Below are positions 42,625 through 51,394 of a stretch of 64,000 bases of DNA, piece after piece. The translations under genes and the position numbers were made by a program. Position 1 is the stretch's first letter, and each line of letters starts with the position of its first letter. Below the pieces are notes generated by a model. That model searched no databases. It was not told the DNA's origin and saw only the letters and a list, made by a program, of their open reading frames with translations. Origin of the DNA: Rubritalea profundi (GTDB lineage: Bacteria; Verrucomicrobiota; Verrucomicrobiia; Verrucomicrobiales; Akkermansiaceae); contig NZ_MQWA01000001.1 in assembly GCF_002954445.1 (NCBI RefSeq), positions 2,814,512 to 2,878,511 on the forward strand. The letters are read 5' to 3'.

Positions 42625-44844
42625 ATGGAACATTCAAATTATTTTATTCTCCCAATCATAGCCGCTGGAGCAGTGAGCTTCAGTTCTTGTAACAAGCAAG
42701 AGAGCAACACAGTCACTGACGAAGCGACGGAAACAACGACAGATGTTGTTGCTAAAGTCGAGGAAGCTTTGAAGCCAGCCGTTGAGCAAAAGCCCGATGT
42801 GCTAGAGGTCCTGGCTAAACAAGCGGGCTTTGCTAAATTCCTACCACAGAAGACTGATGCGTTTTGGACACTCTACGACGGAGCTGGTCTTGCTCAAAAA
42901 CTACGTGGCTCCAAACTCGGAAAGTTTGCAGAGACAATGGTTGAAGAACAGGGCGCAAGTATGGATGACCTGCTTACTAATCCAGATTTCCAGAAATTTG
43001 CTGAGATCGCAGGTGAAGAACTCTTTTTTGCCGTCGGCGAAGGCACGGCAGCTCAGGCTGATAACCTTCTCAAAGCATCCGCCGCGAGTAACTTCTATCA
43101 AATGCGTTCGATGGTTGAGTTGTGTGGCAAGATGTTGGGCGATGGCAGCGGTGATATGTCAGGGTTTGATGAAGAATATTTAAAGGATTGGGCTAAAGAC
43201 CCAAAGACACTTGAGTCGTTTAAGCAAGCAAGTATGCCGCCAATGTACCTCGGCTTTAAGGTGAGTGATAAGGATACGCGTGAGTCGTATGTGGCTCAAC
43301 TCCAAGGCTTGGCTGGGATGGCCTTGGGTGCGCAAGTTGAAGATGAAACCATTTTGGAGGCCGCGGACCACGGTGAGTTCAACGGCTTTGCAGTGAAGGG
43401 TGCTCTTTTAGCTGAGATGCTTGAAAAGGAAGAGAAAGAGGAGATGACGGAGGTTCTCGGCGAACAGACGTTCAAGGACTTTAAGGAGGCCGTATCCTCC
43501 AAGAATATAGTGATGCTCGCTGGAACTCATGACGACTACGTTGTGATCTTTATTGGTTCATCAGTGGAGCAACTTAACTTCGCAGCCTCACCAGCTGAGT
43601 CAGTACTGGCAGATAAAGGCATGGAGTTTGCTCAGCAATATGCAGGGGGAAATTTGGTAAGCATGCTCTATATGAGTGAGGAACTCAGTAAGACTACAAT
43701 GAAGTATAGTTCATCGCTAAAAGAACCCGCATTGGGAATTCTGGCGGGACTGAAGGAAACTGATACCTTTGGCGACACTCGTGTGTTAGAGACTCTCCTC
43801 ACTGATCTAGTACAGCGAGAAAAAGATTATTACGCGCCATTCAAAGCTGGACGTTTTGGATCCGTCGCCATGCTCGACGAAGGTTTTAAGGTGGAGAGTT
43901 ACTACGGAGGAAATGCTCCGACCGTGGACCTCAAGGCAAAACGTCGCCTCAGTAAGGTATCAGAAGGTGAAGATGTTATATTCTCGGCTAACTGGGTAAA
44001 TAACCCAGCGCAGACAGAGCTCTCGCTCGAGTACTTAGAGGCGATTGGGAGCACGGGCTATCAAGTTGCAAAACAGATGAGTGGCCTAGAGATAGATAAT
44101 AGCAATTTTGGTGAATTTACAGCTGGGTTCGCAATGTTTGAAGGCGTATTTAAAAAGGAAGTCCTCGATGTGTGGGGAGCTTTACGCGATGACTTAGGTA
44201 AAGGCTTAGGAGCGGAGTCAGCTGTGGTTATCGATTTAAAAGGTGAGCTGCCAACGATGCCAATGATTCCAGAAGCAATGCTGAAACAAGGGAAGGTGCC
44301 ACGTTTTAGTTATCTAAGCACTGTGAGCGACCGTAGCAAAATCGGGCTGAGCTGGGATAAACTTAATACCACCGCTGAGAAGTTGTTGAAGCAGGCTAGC
44401 GCGATGTCAGGTATGGAAATGCCCATGCAGCGACCATTTAAAAGTGAGTCAAGTGGACTGACTAGCTGGACATTCCAAATTCCGTTCACCCACCAAAATT
44501 GTATTCCTAACATCTCCGTGAGCGATGATTTGTTCATCTTTGGCACCTCTTCTGATCAGTCTAGTGAACTCTCAGCTGTGTTCGAAAAAGAGGCAGCTGG
44601 AGCCCCACTTTCAGAAGCTCAGCTAAACTTTAAACCACTGCGTGAACTGAGTCTCAATTGGTTGAATCTAGTGCATGAGCATGGTGCTGACTTGATTGGA
44701 GAAAATGAATTTGAAGAATTGGAGGAAGCTAAACCTTACCTCGAAGCTCTCATAGAAGCTTCTGATGAGATGGAATACATCAGAGTTGAAAATAAGCAGG
44801 AAGGTAACGAAATTCACGGCACGCTCCACTTTAAGACGAAATAG
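42625..44844 (+). CDS. Large exported lipoprotein, unknown function
   Basis: 739 residues. The N-terminus (MEHSNYFILPIIAAGAVSFS, then SCNKQ) carries a signal peptide with a lipobox ending at Cys22, so it is likely lipidated. The mature protein is acidic, Lys/Glu/Leu-rich and mostly helical, with two halves of similar flavour: KTDAFWTLYDGAGLAQKLRG near residue 75 and a later DKLNTTAEKLLKQASAMSGM region. I do not recognise a family; similar large 'FWTxYxGxxLAxxLRxS' proteins occur in Verrucomicrobia as far as I recall. Probable periplasmic or outer-membrane location. Monocistronic, with a strong terminator. Confidence 0.7.
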   Translation: MEHSNYFILPIIAAGAVSFSSCNKQESNTVTDEATETTTDVVAKVEEALKPAVEQKPDVLEVLAKQAGFAKFLPQKTDAFWTLYDGAGLAQKLRGSKLGKFAETMVEEQGASMDDLLTNPDFQKFAEIAGEELFFAVGEGTAAQADNLLKASAASNFYQMRSMVELCGKMLGDGSGDMSGFDEEYLKDWAKDPKTLESFKQASMPPMYLGFKVSDKDTRESYVAQLQGLAGMALGAQVEDETILEAADHGEFNGFAVKGALLAEMLEKEEKEEMTEVLGEQTFKDFKEAVSSKNIVMLAGTHDDYVVIFIGSSVEQLNFAASPAESVLADKGMEFAQQYAGGNLVSMLYMSEELSKTTMKYSSSLKEPALGILAGLKETDTFGDTRVLETLLTDLVQREKDYYAPFKAGRFGSVAMLDEGFKVESYYGGNAPTVDLKAKRRLSKVSEGEDVIFSANWVNNPAQTELSLEYLEAIGSTGYQVAKQMSGLEIDNSNFGEFTAGFAMFEGVFKKEVLDVWGALRDDLGKGLGAESAVVIDLKGELPTMPMIPEAMLKQGKVPRFSYLSTVSDRSKIGLSWDKLNTTAEKLLKQASAMSGMEMPMQRPFKSESSGLTSWTFQIPFTHQNCIPNISVSDDLFIFGTSSDQSSELSAVFEKEAAGAPLSEAQLNFKPLRELSLNWLNLVHEHGADLIGENEFEELEEAKPYLEALIEASDEMEYIRVENKQEGNEIHGTLHFKTK

Positions 44845-44874
44845 CACGTCCAGCATTGATCGCTAAAAAATTCT

Positions 44875-44907
44875 AAAGGCCATGCTAATTCTAGCATGGC
44901 CTTTTTT
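44875..44907 (+). terminator. Rho-independent terminator of the lipoprotein gene
   Basis: Stem AAAGGCCATGCTA / TAGCATGGCCTTT (13 pairs), loop ATTC, followed by TTT. The A-rich left side lets it work for both strands. Confidence 0.93.
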
Positions 44908-44943
44908 ACGGAAGTAAAAGAAAAGGTGAGTTCTCATGCTCTG

Positions 44944-45783
44944 TTAGTTGGGTGCTTCATATACGGCTCGGAAGGTGCCGAGTGTCCGACCGCCGTTGGT
45001 TTTAGGTGCGGCATTGTAAAAGGCATACACTTTGGTGATTCTAGGGAGGGTTTTTATAGATTCCTGCAGAGCAATTTTTGAATCATTGACACCTTTTGCT
45101 ATGAGCGTGATTTTGTTTCTCTGGGCAAGACCCTTGAGGTCGATACGGGTTTGCGAACCTGATTTGAGGGAGAGTTTTTTACCATTACTGATGTGTATGT
45201 TGACTACCTGTTGTGACGTGTTGATTAGTAACATTCGGGTGTCACCTTTGGAGGACCATGTGAGGGGGACGGTAGTAAGCTTTGGATTTTTTTCCCAAAG
45301 AGATCTTTGACCACCGGTGGGAGTTAGGAAAAATAGCGTATTAGTGTTGAGCTCTAGAGGTGGGAGCTTGAGGGCGGATTTAGTGCTTTTGTCAATTGGG
45401 ATACTTGCGAAAAATCTTAGAGTTTTGAGGGGTGGGACATTTCTAAGGGCTCCTTGATTGTTGAACCCAATATCAAATCGGGCCCACTTTGTTTTTCCAT
45501 CTTGTTTGCAGAACAGTTGGGCAGGTGGAGTTGAGTATTTGGGGGCTTCAAGTAGAATCGCTTGTCCGCCAAGAGAGGCTACTCTGCTCCCTGAGTGAAA
45601 GTCATTTTGTTTATTGGGCATTTTATATCGACGCATAGGCTTGGGACCGAGTGCTATAATCGATACTTTAGGTGGGAATAGATCTTTATTAATTGGAGGA
45701 ACTGAAGCTTCTTGGGCAATCAAAGTGTTGGCCATTAAGCAAGTCGTGATGAATGCTGATAGGTGATGTGCTAAAAATGACAT
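44944..45783 (-). CDS. Exported protein linked to the Verru_Chthon-type gene
   Basis: 279 residues with a signal peptide (HHLSAFITTCLMANTLIAQE). The rest is a Pro- and Lys-rich, beta-rich domain (PPKVSIIALGPKPMRRYKMP near the start; TRMLLINTSQQVVNIHISNG later) that I cannot assign. Its start lies 10 bases after the stop of the 1343-residue prepilin-like protein, so they form an operon and may be part of one surface structure. Its leader carries CTAACAAC 6 bases before ATG. Confidence 0.65.
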   Translation of the reverse strand: MSFLAHHLSAFITTCLMANTLIAQEASVPPINKDLFPPKVSIIALGPKPMRRYKMPNKQNDFHSGSRVASLGGQAILLEAPKYSTPPAQLFCKQDGKTKWARFDIGFNNQGALRNVPPLKTLRFFASIPIDKSTKSALKLPPLELNTNTLFFLTPTGGQRSLWEKNPKLTTVPLTWSSKGDTRMLLINTSQQVVNIHISNGKKLSLKSGSQTRIDLKGLAQRNKITLIAKGVNDSKIALQESIKTLPRITKVYAFYNAAPKTNGGRTLGTFRAVYEAPN

Positions 45784-45793
45784 AATATTGTTG

Positions 45794-48700
45794 TTAGATT
45801 TCAGAGCTTGAAAGCCAACGGAATGATTTTACTTTAAATTTCCTTCCATATTTATTGTTTAAATCAGTTAGGCTTCCTTCATTTACAGAGCCACTTGCGA
45901 AGTTGAGCTTAATAGCTGGGTCTGTTGCTAGATTGTTTTGATTGGGAGTGGAGTTGAGTGGTGCGTCATCGATGTAGTTGGGAGTGCGAACGACTACGGC
46001 TTCGATATAGGCTGTCGCTTTGATTTTTGTGCCTTCTAGAGATTCTCCATAGCATCTGATTGTGAATGTGTCTCCTCGGACAGTCATGGCTGGAGCGAGC
46101 GATTCTAGAATGTCTCCTTGTGTTAGGTAACCTGGAGCACCCCATACCTTTGATGGAGTGGCACGGTCGGGATAATCATGCCGAAATTCGAGTTTGTTAT
46201 TATCGTTTTCTGAATTAGTGGCAGCTAGCCAGGGCCCAGTGTTGAAGTTGTCGTTGAGGCCGGTGGTTATTATTGCTGCTTCAATAGTGCCTCTTAGAGA
46301 TTCGGGTTTTGGTCCAGATTCCCCTTCAGGCATTAGTCTACGGTTCACCATGTCTGCTAGTGAGATGAATGGACCACGATTTTTGACTTCTTGGACAATG
46401 GCGGTAGCGAGCGAAGAAACTTCTGAGTCGTCGAGCGATCGGCCACCGAACCAGCCTCCTGCATGATCTGGGTTAGCAGAGCCGGTCAGAGATGTGTTTA
46501 CAGGCTCGGAGAGACGAGAGAATACTGACAGATTTGATCCGCCAGAAACACTGCCATCTCGGAGTGATCGCTTAATTCCTCGAATCCCAGAAAGGAAGGC
46601 TGACCAAGCTGGAACGGAGGTGGAGTTGATATTGAATGCCGATCTATTTTTTAACATATATCCAGCATTCCAGAAGGCGAGGTTCATGCCTTCGCTTGAT
46701 GTTAGTAAATTTCCAAGCGAGTTTTGGAGCTCCTTCGTGTCTGTGTTGAATTGAAATCTGGAGTTGAGGAGGTTCGGTTGATCTAAAGCATTAGCAACAA
46801 ATGCTTTGCCTGTGGTGTCGAGCTGCAGACCTGAAATGAAGTAGCTGTCCCAGATATTCTGATTTGTCTCAAACACGATATCGTAAGCTAACATCTCCTC
46901 GCGAGTATCGATGTTTTGCTGATTTATTGTTACCGATTCAGCTTGGTCACCAATATGGAGTAGGCCATTGGATTTTGGTGGGAATCCTCTTGGGCCGTAG
47001 TTGAATGCCTTCGTATGTGAGCTTCCAATGAGGAGGTCCCACTGGTTTTCAATACTCGAGGGGCGTTTATGCTCGGCTGCTAGAGGGTGAGCTGTTGCTC
47101 CCAGTGGGGCGTGGAGATCCGGTAGGGATGAGCTGATTAGGTAACTCGGGTGCCAGGAATAGGGGCTTAGGTGCGCGTGCCTAAGTTTGCCAATAGACAA
47201 AGCCCCATACACTGAATCTGGTAAATCAAACAGTGCCGCTGAATCAGTTCCTGGGGCATCGGCGGCTGCCAATAATGGAAATTTTGCGTATTGGTCGTTT
47301 TTATTGAGAGTGGCTTGATCGTATGTCGACTGTGGTGAGTGGGGAGAGAGTTGGGTGATCCAAGCTCCTGAGCTTCGAGAGTGCCAACTATTGCTGCAAA
47401 TTGAGGCTGGTGAGCGTGTGCAGATTTGTGGACGCACATTCCAGTTGGCTATGGTTGTTGGGTTGTAGGCGACGTGGCTTGCATTGCTCCAAAATTTCTG
47501 ACGGAGTGGAGGGTTATTCCCTTCGGTATATTCTTCATCGAACCAAAGAAGTTTGGAGCCAATTTGATGGAGTGACGGAGCGTCTTTATAGGGGTTATCT
47601 TTAAAGGATTGAAGCTTACCAAATTGTTGGCCTGAAGCCTTGGAGCTATTGCCGAAGGAGGAACTGTAAAAATAAAATGGGTAAGTTCTAGCTCCTCCAC
47701 TGCCACCATTGATGAACTGGAGCGTAGGATGTTTTGAACTCGCAGCTATTTCCTCTGCTGAAACATTATTGGCACTATTTGAAGCTTTCAGAATGAAATC
47801 AAAATTGTCAGCGGCCACAACCCAGGGTTCATAGTGAATGACTTCCTCCAGCCGGATTTCATCGAGAAAATAGTCAGTGATGCTTTTTGTTCTCTTCGTC
47901 TTTTTACCCACCTCTGGGAAGAAGTCATATTGATAGAATGGGGAGCGTTGCGTTTCGTGGTAGAAATGGGATCCACCTTGAGGTTCCTCAGCACTGAGGC
48001 GGTTTTGGGAAATGTCGTCTGATGAGTATTTTTGGATAAATACTCCTCCTGAAGATACTCCATTCTGGATTTTTGGTGAAAATACCAAGCATGATCCAGC
48101 GGGGAATTTGGTTTTTTCTATAACAAATGCTAGATATCGTGAATGTGGAAAGAGTCCGGGTGTGGAGTCCTTGTTGTCCGTGTCCGAGGCACCGCACTGG
48201 AATCTTAATTTTCCGTCCCATGCTAGTAGAGATTCCTCCTCTGGAAATTTTTTGATAAGGCGAGCGCGTTCGTCCTCGAATGCACCATCTGAACTAGATA
48301 ACTGGAAGTGAAAATTCCCACCAGACCAGAAGAAGTTAGGCATCAATACGAGCATTTCTGGAGATTCTAATTCGACGTTATACGGGTTCCATAAGCAGAC
48401 TCTAGGGATTAGATTGGTTCGGATACGGTTTTCTTTAGAGTTGTTTGTTAGACTGAAGTAAAAGTGGAATCGGGCATCAGTCATGACAGGTTGTAGCTTT
48501 GGATAGTCGCGATGCCAATGTGTCGACTTGAAGGTGTAGCCATCGTTCTGCTCACCGCGCCAGTATTGCGCAGGTCTTTTGCGTAAGGATGAAGGGGGGG
48601 CTGAGGTGTCGACTACGATTGTCCCTTTCTGAAGCCCTAGAGAGTACTTCAATTGCCCCCAGTAACGTAGAGCATCGAAGTTTGGTCCATGCGTTAAATG

Positions 48701-49825
48701 GCGAGTTCCTGGAATAATAGGGTAGCTGCTTTCAAAAGGGAAATCGGCAGTGCTCGCACTTGGCGGTTTGAAACTTAAACTAGGCTGAGCTGGATGGCCA
48801 AAGAGCAGGGGAGTGAGATCCTTCTTTATCCCTCCCAAGATTGGATCTGTGAATAAACCCGAACTATCATCAGTGAAATGGTTGAAATGTGAGGCTAATG
48901 ACTTGGCTGTAGCTTTGGAGTCGTCACTAAAGAGTGCCGCACTCGCGTAGCTTAAAACTGCTGACTCTTTAGATTGTAAACCATTTTCTAGTGAATCAAA
49001 TTCACGATGAACTCCATTTTTGCTATGTTTAGTAGTTGAGTATCCTGTCAGGTTACTCCGTTGAGATGCCGCCAGTTGGGTTTGTGATGGAAGATGTTTA
49101 GGGGGCTTAGTGATCGTAGCTTTCTGGCTATTATCGATTACAGCCCAAGCATAGGCACCACTTCCTGAATTCAGATTAAGTGCTATTTTTTGAACTGCTA
49201 GTTTTTCACGGTTGAATTTGGCTGGGTCATTTTCGGCGAATTCGGATCCGAGTGTTCCTTTTCCTACGAGTGTAATGGAGTTCTCGTCTGTAAGCTGAAA
49301 TTGATGGGCTTGAGAATTATCTCCTCTGAAGCTGGCTAGCCAGATTAGCCGTAGTTCGTCTCTCCATTGATTGTTTTTATAGAGGTCGTTAGAAAACCGC
49401 AAATCAACATAACGATCACGTGCACTATAGGTGAGAGCAGTCGTAGAGTCATCGACATCTTTCCCTACAAGGTGGAGGCCAGAATCAGTTGTATTTCTCC
49501 AAACTCCCAATAAATGAGGGTTTTGGACATCATCTATTTCGGGGGTAGAAGGGTCTGCATCCAGTATAGAGGCATTCGCTGTGATTCTTTGATCTGGACC
49601 AGCGTACTTTTGAAGCTCGCCCAGAGCAATTCCCAACGCCATACGAGCATTTGCTCTAGCCTGCTGCTGGTGAAACCATTGCTTCGAGTGTCTTTTTTCT
49701 ACATTAGCTAGTGAGATGATTGCTAAGCAAATCAAAGCCATGAAGGATAGTAGTGATAAGCTGGAAATTAGCGCAAATCCATACCTAGTGGTGGAATCGC
49801 GTATCGAATAAAAACGTACAAACAT
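45794..49825 (-). CDS. Verru_Chthon cassette protein A-like giant prepilin-type protein
   Basis: 1343 residues. The N-terminus RDSTTRYGFALISSLSLLSF, followed by MALICLAIISLANVEKR, has the Gly-Phe cleavage-type site and hydrophobic helix of type IV prepilins and minor pseudopilins (PilX/GspK-like), followed by QQQARANARMALGIALGELQ. The long remainder is Ser/Asn/Tyr-rich, with many Phe-Pro-Tyr segments, and closes with a domain (VWGAPGYLTQGDILESLAPA, AYIEAVVVRTPNY) known from Verru_Chthon cassette protein A (TIGR02600) as I recall it. In known cassettes three smaller prepilin-like genes (B, C, D) accompany it; here only one exported protein follows. Presumed surface or secretion-related; substrate unknown. 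Lower G+C than flanking housekeeping genes. Confidence 0.75.
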   Translation of the reverse strand: MFVRFYSIRDSTTRYGFALISSLSLLSFMALICLAIISLANVEKRHSKQWFHQQQARANARMALGIALGELQKYAGPDQRITANASILDADPSTPEIDDVQNPHLLGVWRNTTDSGLHLVGKDVDDSTTALTYSARDRYVDLRFSNDLYKNNQWRDELRLIWLASFRGDNSQAHQFQLTDENSITLVGKGTLGSEFAENDPAKFNREKLAVQKIALNLNSGSGAYAWAVIDNSQKATITKPPKHLPSQTQLAASQRSNLTGYSTTKHSKNGVHREFDSLENGLQSKESAVLSYASAALFSDDSKATAKSLASHFNHFTDDSSGLFTDPILGGIKKDLTPLLFGHPAQPSLSFKPPSASTADFPFESSYPIIPGTRHLTHGPNFDALRYWGQLKYSLGLQKGTIVVDTSAPPSSLRKRPAQYWRGEQNDGYTFKSTHWHRDYPKLQPVMTDARFHFYFSLTNNSKENRIRTNLIPRVCLWNPYNVELESPEMLVLMPNFFWSGGNFHFQLSSSDGAFEDERARLIKKFPEEESLLAWDGKLRFQCGASDTDNKDSTPGLFPHSRYLAFVIEKTKFPAGSCLVFSPKIQNGVSSGGVFIQKYSSDDISQNRLSAEEPQGGSHFYHETQRSPFYQYDFFPEVGKKTKRTKSITDYFLDEIRLEEVIHYEPWVVAADNFDFILKASNSANNVSAEEIAASSKHPTLQFINGGSGGARTYPFYFYSSSFGNSSKASGQQFGKLQSFKDNPYKDAPSLHQIGSKLLWFDEEYTEGNNPPLRQKFWSNASHVAYNPTTIANWNVRPQICTRSPASICSNSWHSRSSGAWITQLSPHSPQSTYDQATLNKNDQYAKFPLLAAADAPGTDSAALFDLPDSVYGALSIGKLRHAHLSPYSWHPSYLISSSLPDLHAPLGATAHPLAAEHKRPSSIENQWDLLIGSSHTKAFNYGPRGFPPKSNGLLHIGDQAESVTINQQNIDTREEMLAYDIVFETNQNIWDSYFISGLQLDTTGKAFVANALDQPNLLNSRFQFNTDTKELQNSLGNLLTSSEGMNLAFWNAGYMLKNRSAFNINSTSVPAWSAFLSGIRGIKRSLRDGSVSGGSNLSVFSRLSEPVNTSLTGSANPDHAGGWFGGRSLDDSEVSSLATAIVQEVKNRGPFISLADMVNRRLMPEGESGPKPESLRGTIEAAIITTGLNDNFNTGPWLAATNSENDNNKLEFRHDYPDRATPSKVWGAPGYLTQGDILESLAPAMTVRGDTFTIRCYGESLEGTKIKATAYIEAVVVRTPNYIDDAPLNSTPNQNNLATDPAIKLNFASGSVNEGSLTDLNNKYGRKFKVKSFRWLSSSEI

Positions 49826-50106
49826 AGGAGTATTTCACACATGAAAGAACGTGAATTATGTTAGGTATACGTTAGATTTATATTTATGTCACTTATTTTC
49901 AAAGGAATGTGAAAATATATTCTCGTTAGTAGTTGTTCCGTCGAGGATTCTATCGACCAGTGCAATCGGGGGGGGGAGCCGAGCTCGTATTGGTCGAGCC
50001 AACAACGGCAGGACTATTAGCTGTGACAAGATGATTCTCTAATGAGTGGATAATTGTCGTTTATGATTGCTGAGTTGAAGACTGGAATTATGCTAGCTGA
50101 GACCTT
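49826..50106. other. Divergent promoter region with a G9 run
   Basis: No gene in about 280 bases between the Verru_Chthon-type gene and dgt. It contains GTCGAGGATTCTATCGAC (inverted ends), a run of nine G at 49968-49976 and GAGCTCGTATTGGTCGAGCC. Promoters for both directions must lie here. Confidence 0.5.
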
Positions 50107-51390
50107 ATGGAAAACCGATTTTACACAGCCTTTGATACCGAGAGACTGATTGCTGAAACTCCTCGAGATGATTTTCGGTCGACATTTCAAATCGACAGAG
50201 ATCGAGTTTTACACACTCCTTCCTTTCGTCGGTTACAAAGTAAGACTCAGGTGTTTTGGAGCGGTGAATACGACTTCTATAGGACACGATTGACGCATTC
50301 ACTGGAGGTCGCACAGATTGGTCGCTCGATTTGTCAGTTTCTTAAAAAGAAGTCAGATTTACTGTCTGAAGATTTTTATATTGATGGTGACTTAGTAGAA
50401 GCGATCTGTTTGTCTCATGACTTAGGCCATCCGCCCTACGGCCACGCTGGGGAAATGGCGCTCAACAAATTGATGGGTAAATGTGGAGGATTTGAAGGCA
50501 ATGCTCAGACATTACGGTTACTCACAGAGCGTATATTTTCCTCTAAAAAGACTGGAATGAACCCTTCTAGGGCATTTCTCGATGGTGTGCTCAAATACAA
50601 GACACTTTGGTCCGAGCTGAAATCTGTCAATGGTGGTGAGCTTCCGAAGAATCATTTTATTTACGATCAACAAGTGCAGTACATAGACTGGGTGTTAGAG
50701 GGGCGAGATTTCCCTCTTGAACTCTCCCCAGGGAAGGCGCGAGATGGTTTCAAATCCATAGAGTGCCAAATCATGGATTGGGCCGATGATGTCGCCTATT
50801 CCTTGAACGACTTAGCTGACAGCGTGCGTGCTGGTTTCTTAACTATCGAAAAAATAGAGAGGTGGGCTGATAGTCGACAAGTCTCACGTGAGGTTGGCTC
50901 AGCTGTGGGTGATTTATTGTCGGCCATTCGTGGAGGTATGATTGAGCCGATGGTTGGGCGCAGAATTGGAATCTATTTACAAGCAGTTTCGTTAGAGGAG
51001 AGTATCAACTTTATGAGCGGTACAACTAATCGATACCATTATGACCTAGTGATCGAATCTAAGGTGAAGGCCGAGTCCGAGTTGTTCAAAAAAATGGCTT
51101 ACGAAGTTGTGTTTTTGTCGCCTGAACTGAACCAATTAGAGTATAAAGGAAACCACATGTTAGAACGATTGTGGGGGTTGTTGAGTGAACGTTACCTTAC
51201 GGGTGAAAAGTCTAGCTACAACTTATTGCCAGATGCTATTTCAGAAGAGCTCGATTCAGCTGAGTCACTAGAACTGAAGCAGCGGCTTTTATGCGATTTC
51301 ATGGCAAGTATGACAGATGGTTCGACGAGCAGGCTCTATAAGCGTTTGTTCATCCCAGATTTTGGTTCCATTGGCGATTTAGTTTCTTAG
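50107..51390 (+). CDS. dgt: dGTP triphosphohydrolase-like HD-domain protein
   Basis: Removes triphosphate from dGTP or other dNTPs, tuning nucleotide pools. 427 residues; N-terminal HTPSFRRLQSKTQVF and TRLTHSLEVAQIGRSIC (first His), the HD pair in ICLSHDLGHPPYGHAGEMAL, GGFEGNAQTLRLL, and DWADDVAYSLNDLADSVRAG with the last Asp. Complete set of metal ligands. recQ begins 4 bases after its stop, pointing to an operon for DNA maintenance. Confidence 0.93.
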   Translation: MENRFYTAFDTERLIAETPRDDFRSTFQIDRDRVLHTPSFRRLQSKTQVFWSGEYDFYRTRLTHSLEVAQIGRSICQFLKKKSDLLSEDFYIDGDLVEAICLSHDLGHPPYGHAGEMALNKLMGKCGGFEGNAQTLRLLTERIFSSKKTGMNPSRAFLDGVLKYKTLWSELKSVNGGELPKNHFIYDQQVQYIDWVLEGRDFPLELSPGKARDGFKSIECQIMDWADDVAYSLNDLADSVRAGFLTIEKIERWADSRQVSREVGSAVGDLLSAIRGGMIEPMVGRRIGIYLQAVSLEESINFMSGTTNRYHYDLVIESKVKAESELFKKMAYEVVFLSPELNQLEYKGNHMLERLWGLLSERYLTGEKSSYNLLPDAISEELDSAESLELKQRLLCDFMASMTDGSTSRLYKRLFIPDFGSIGDLVS

Positions 51391-51394
51391 TACG

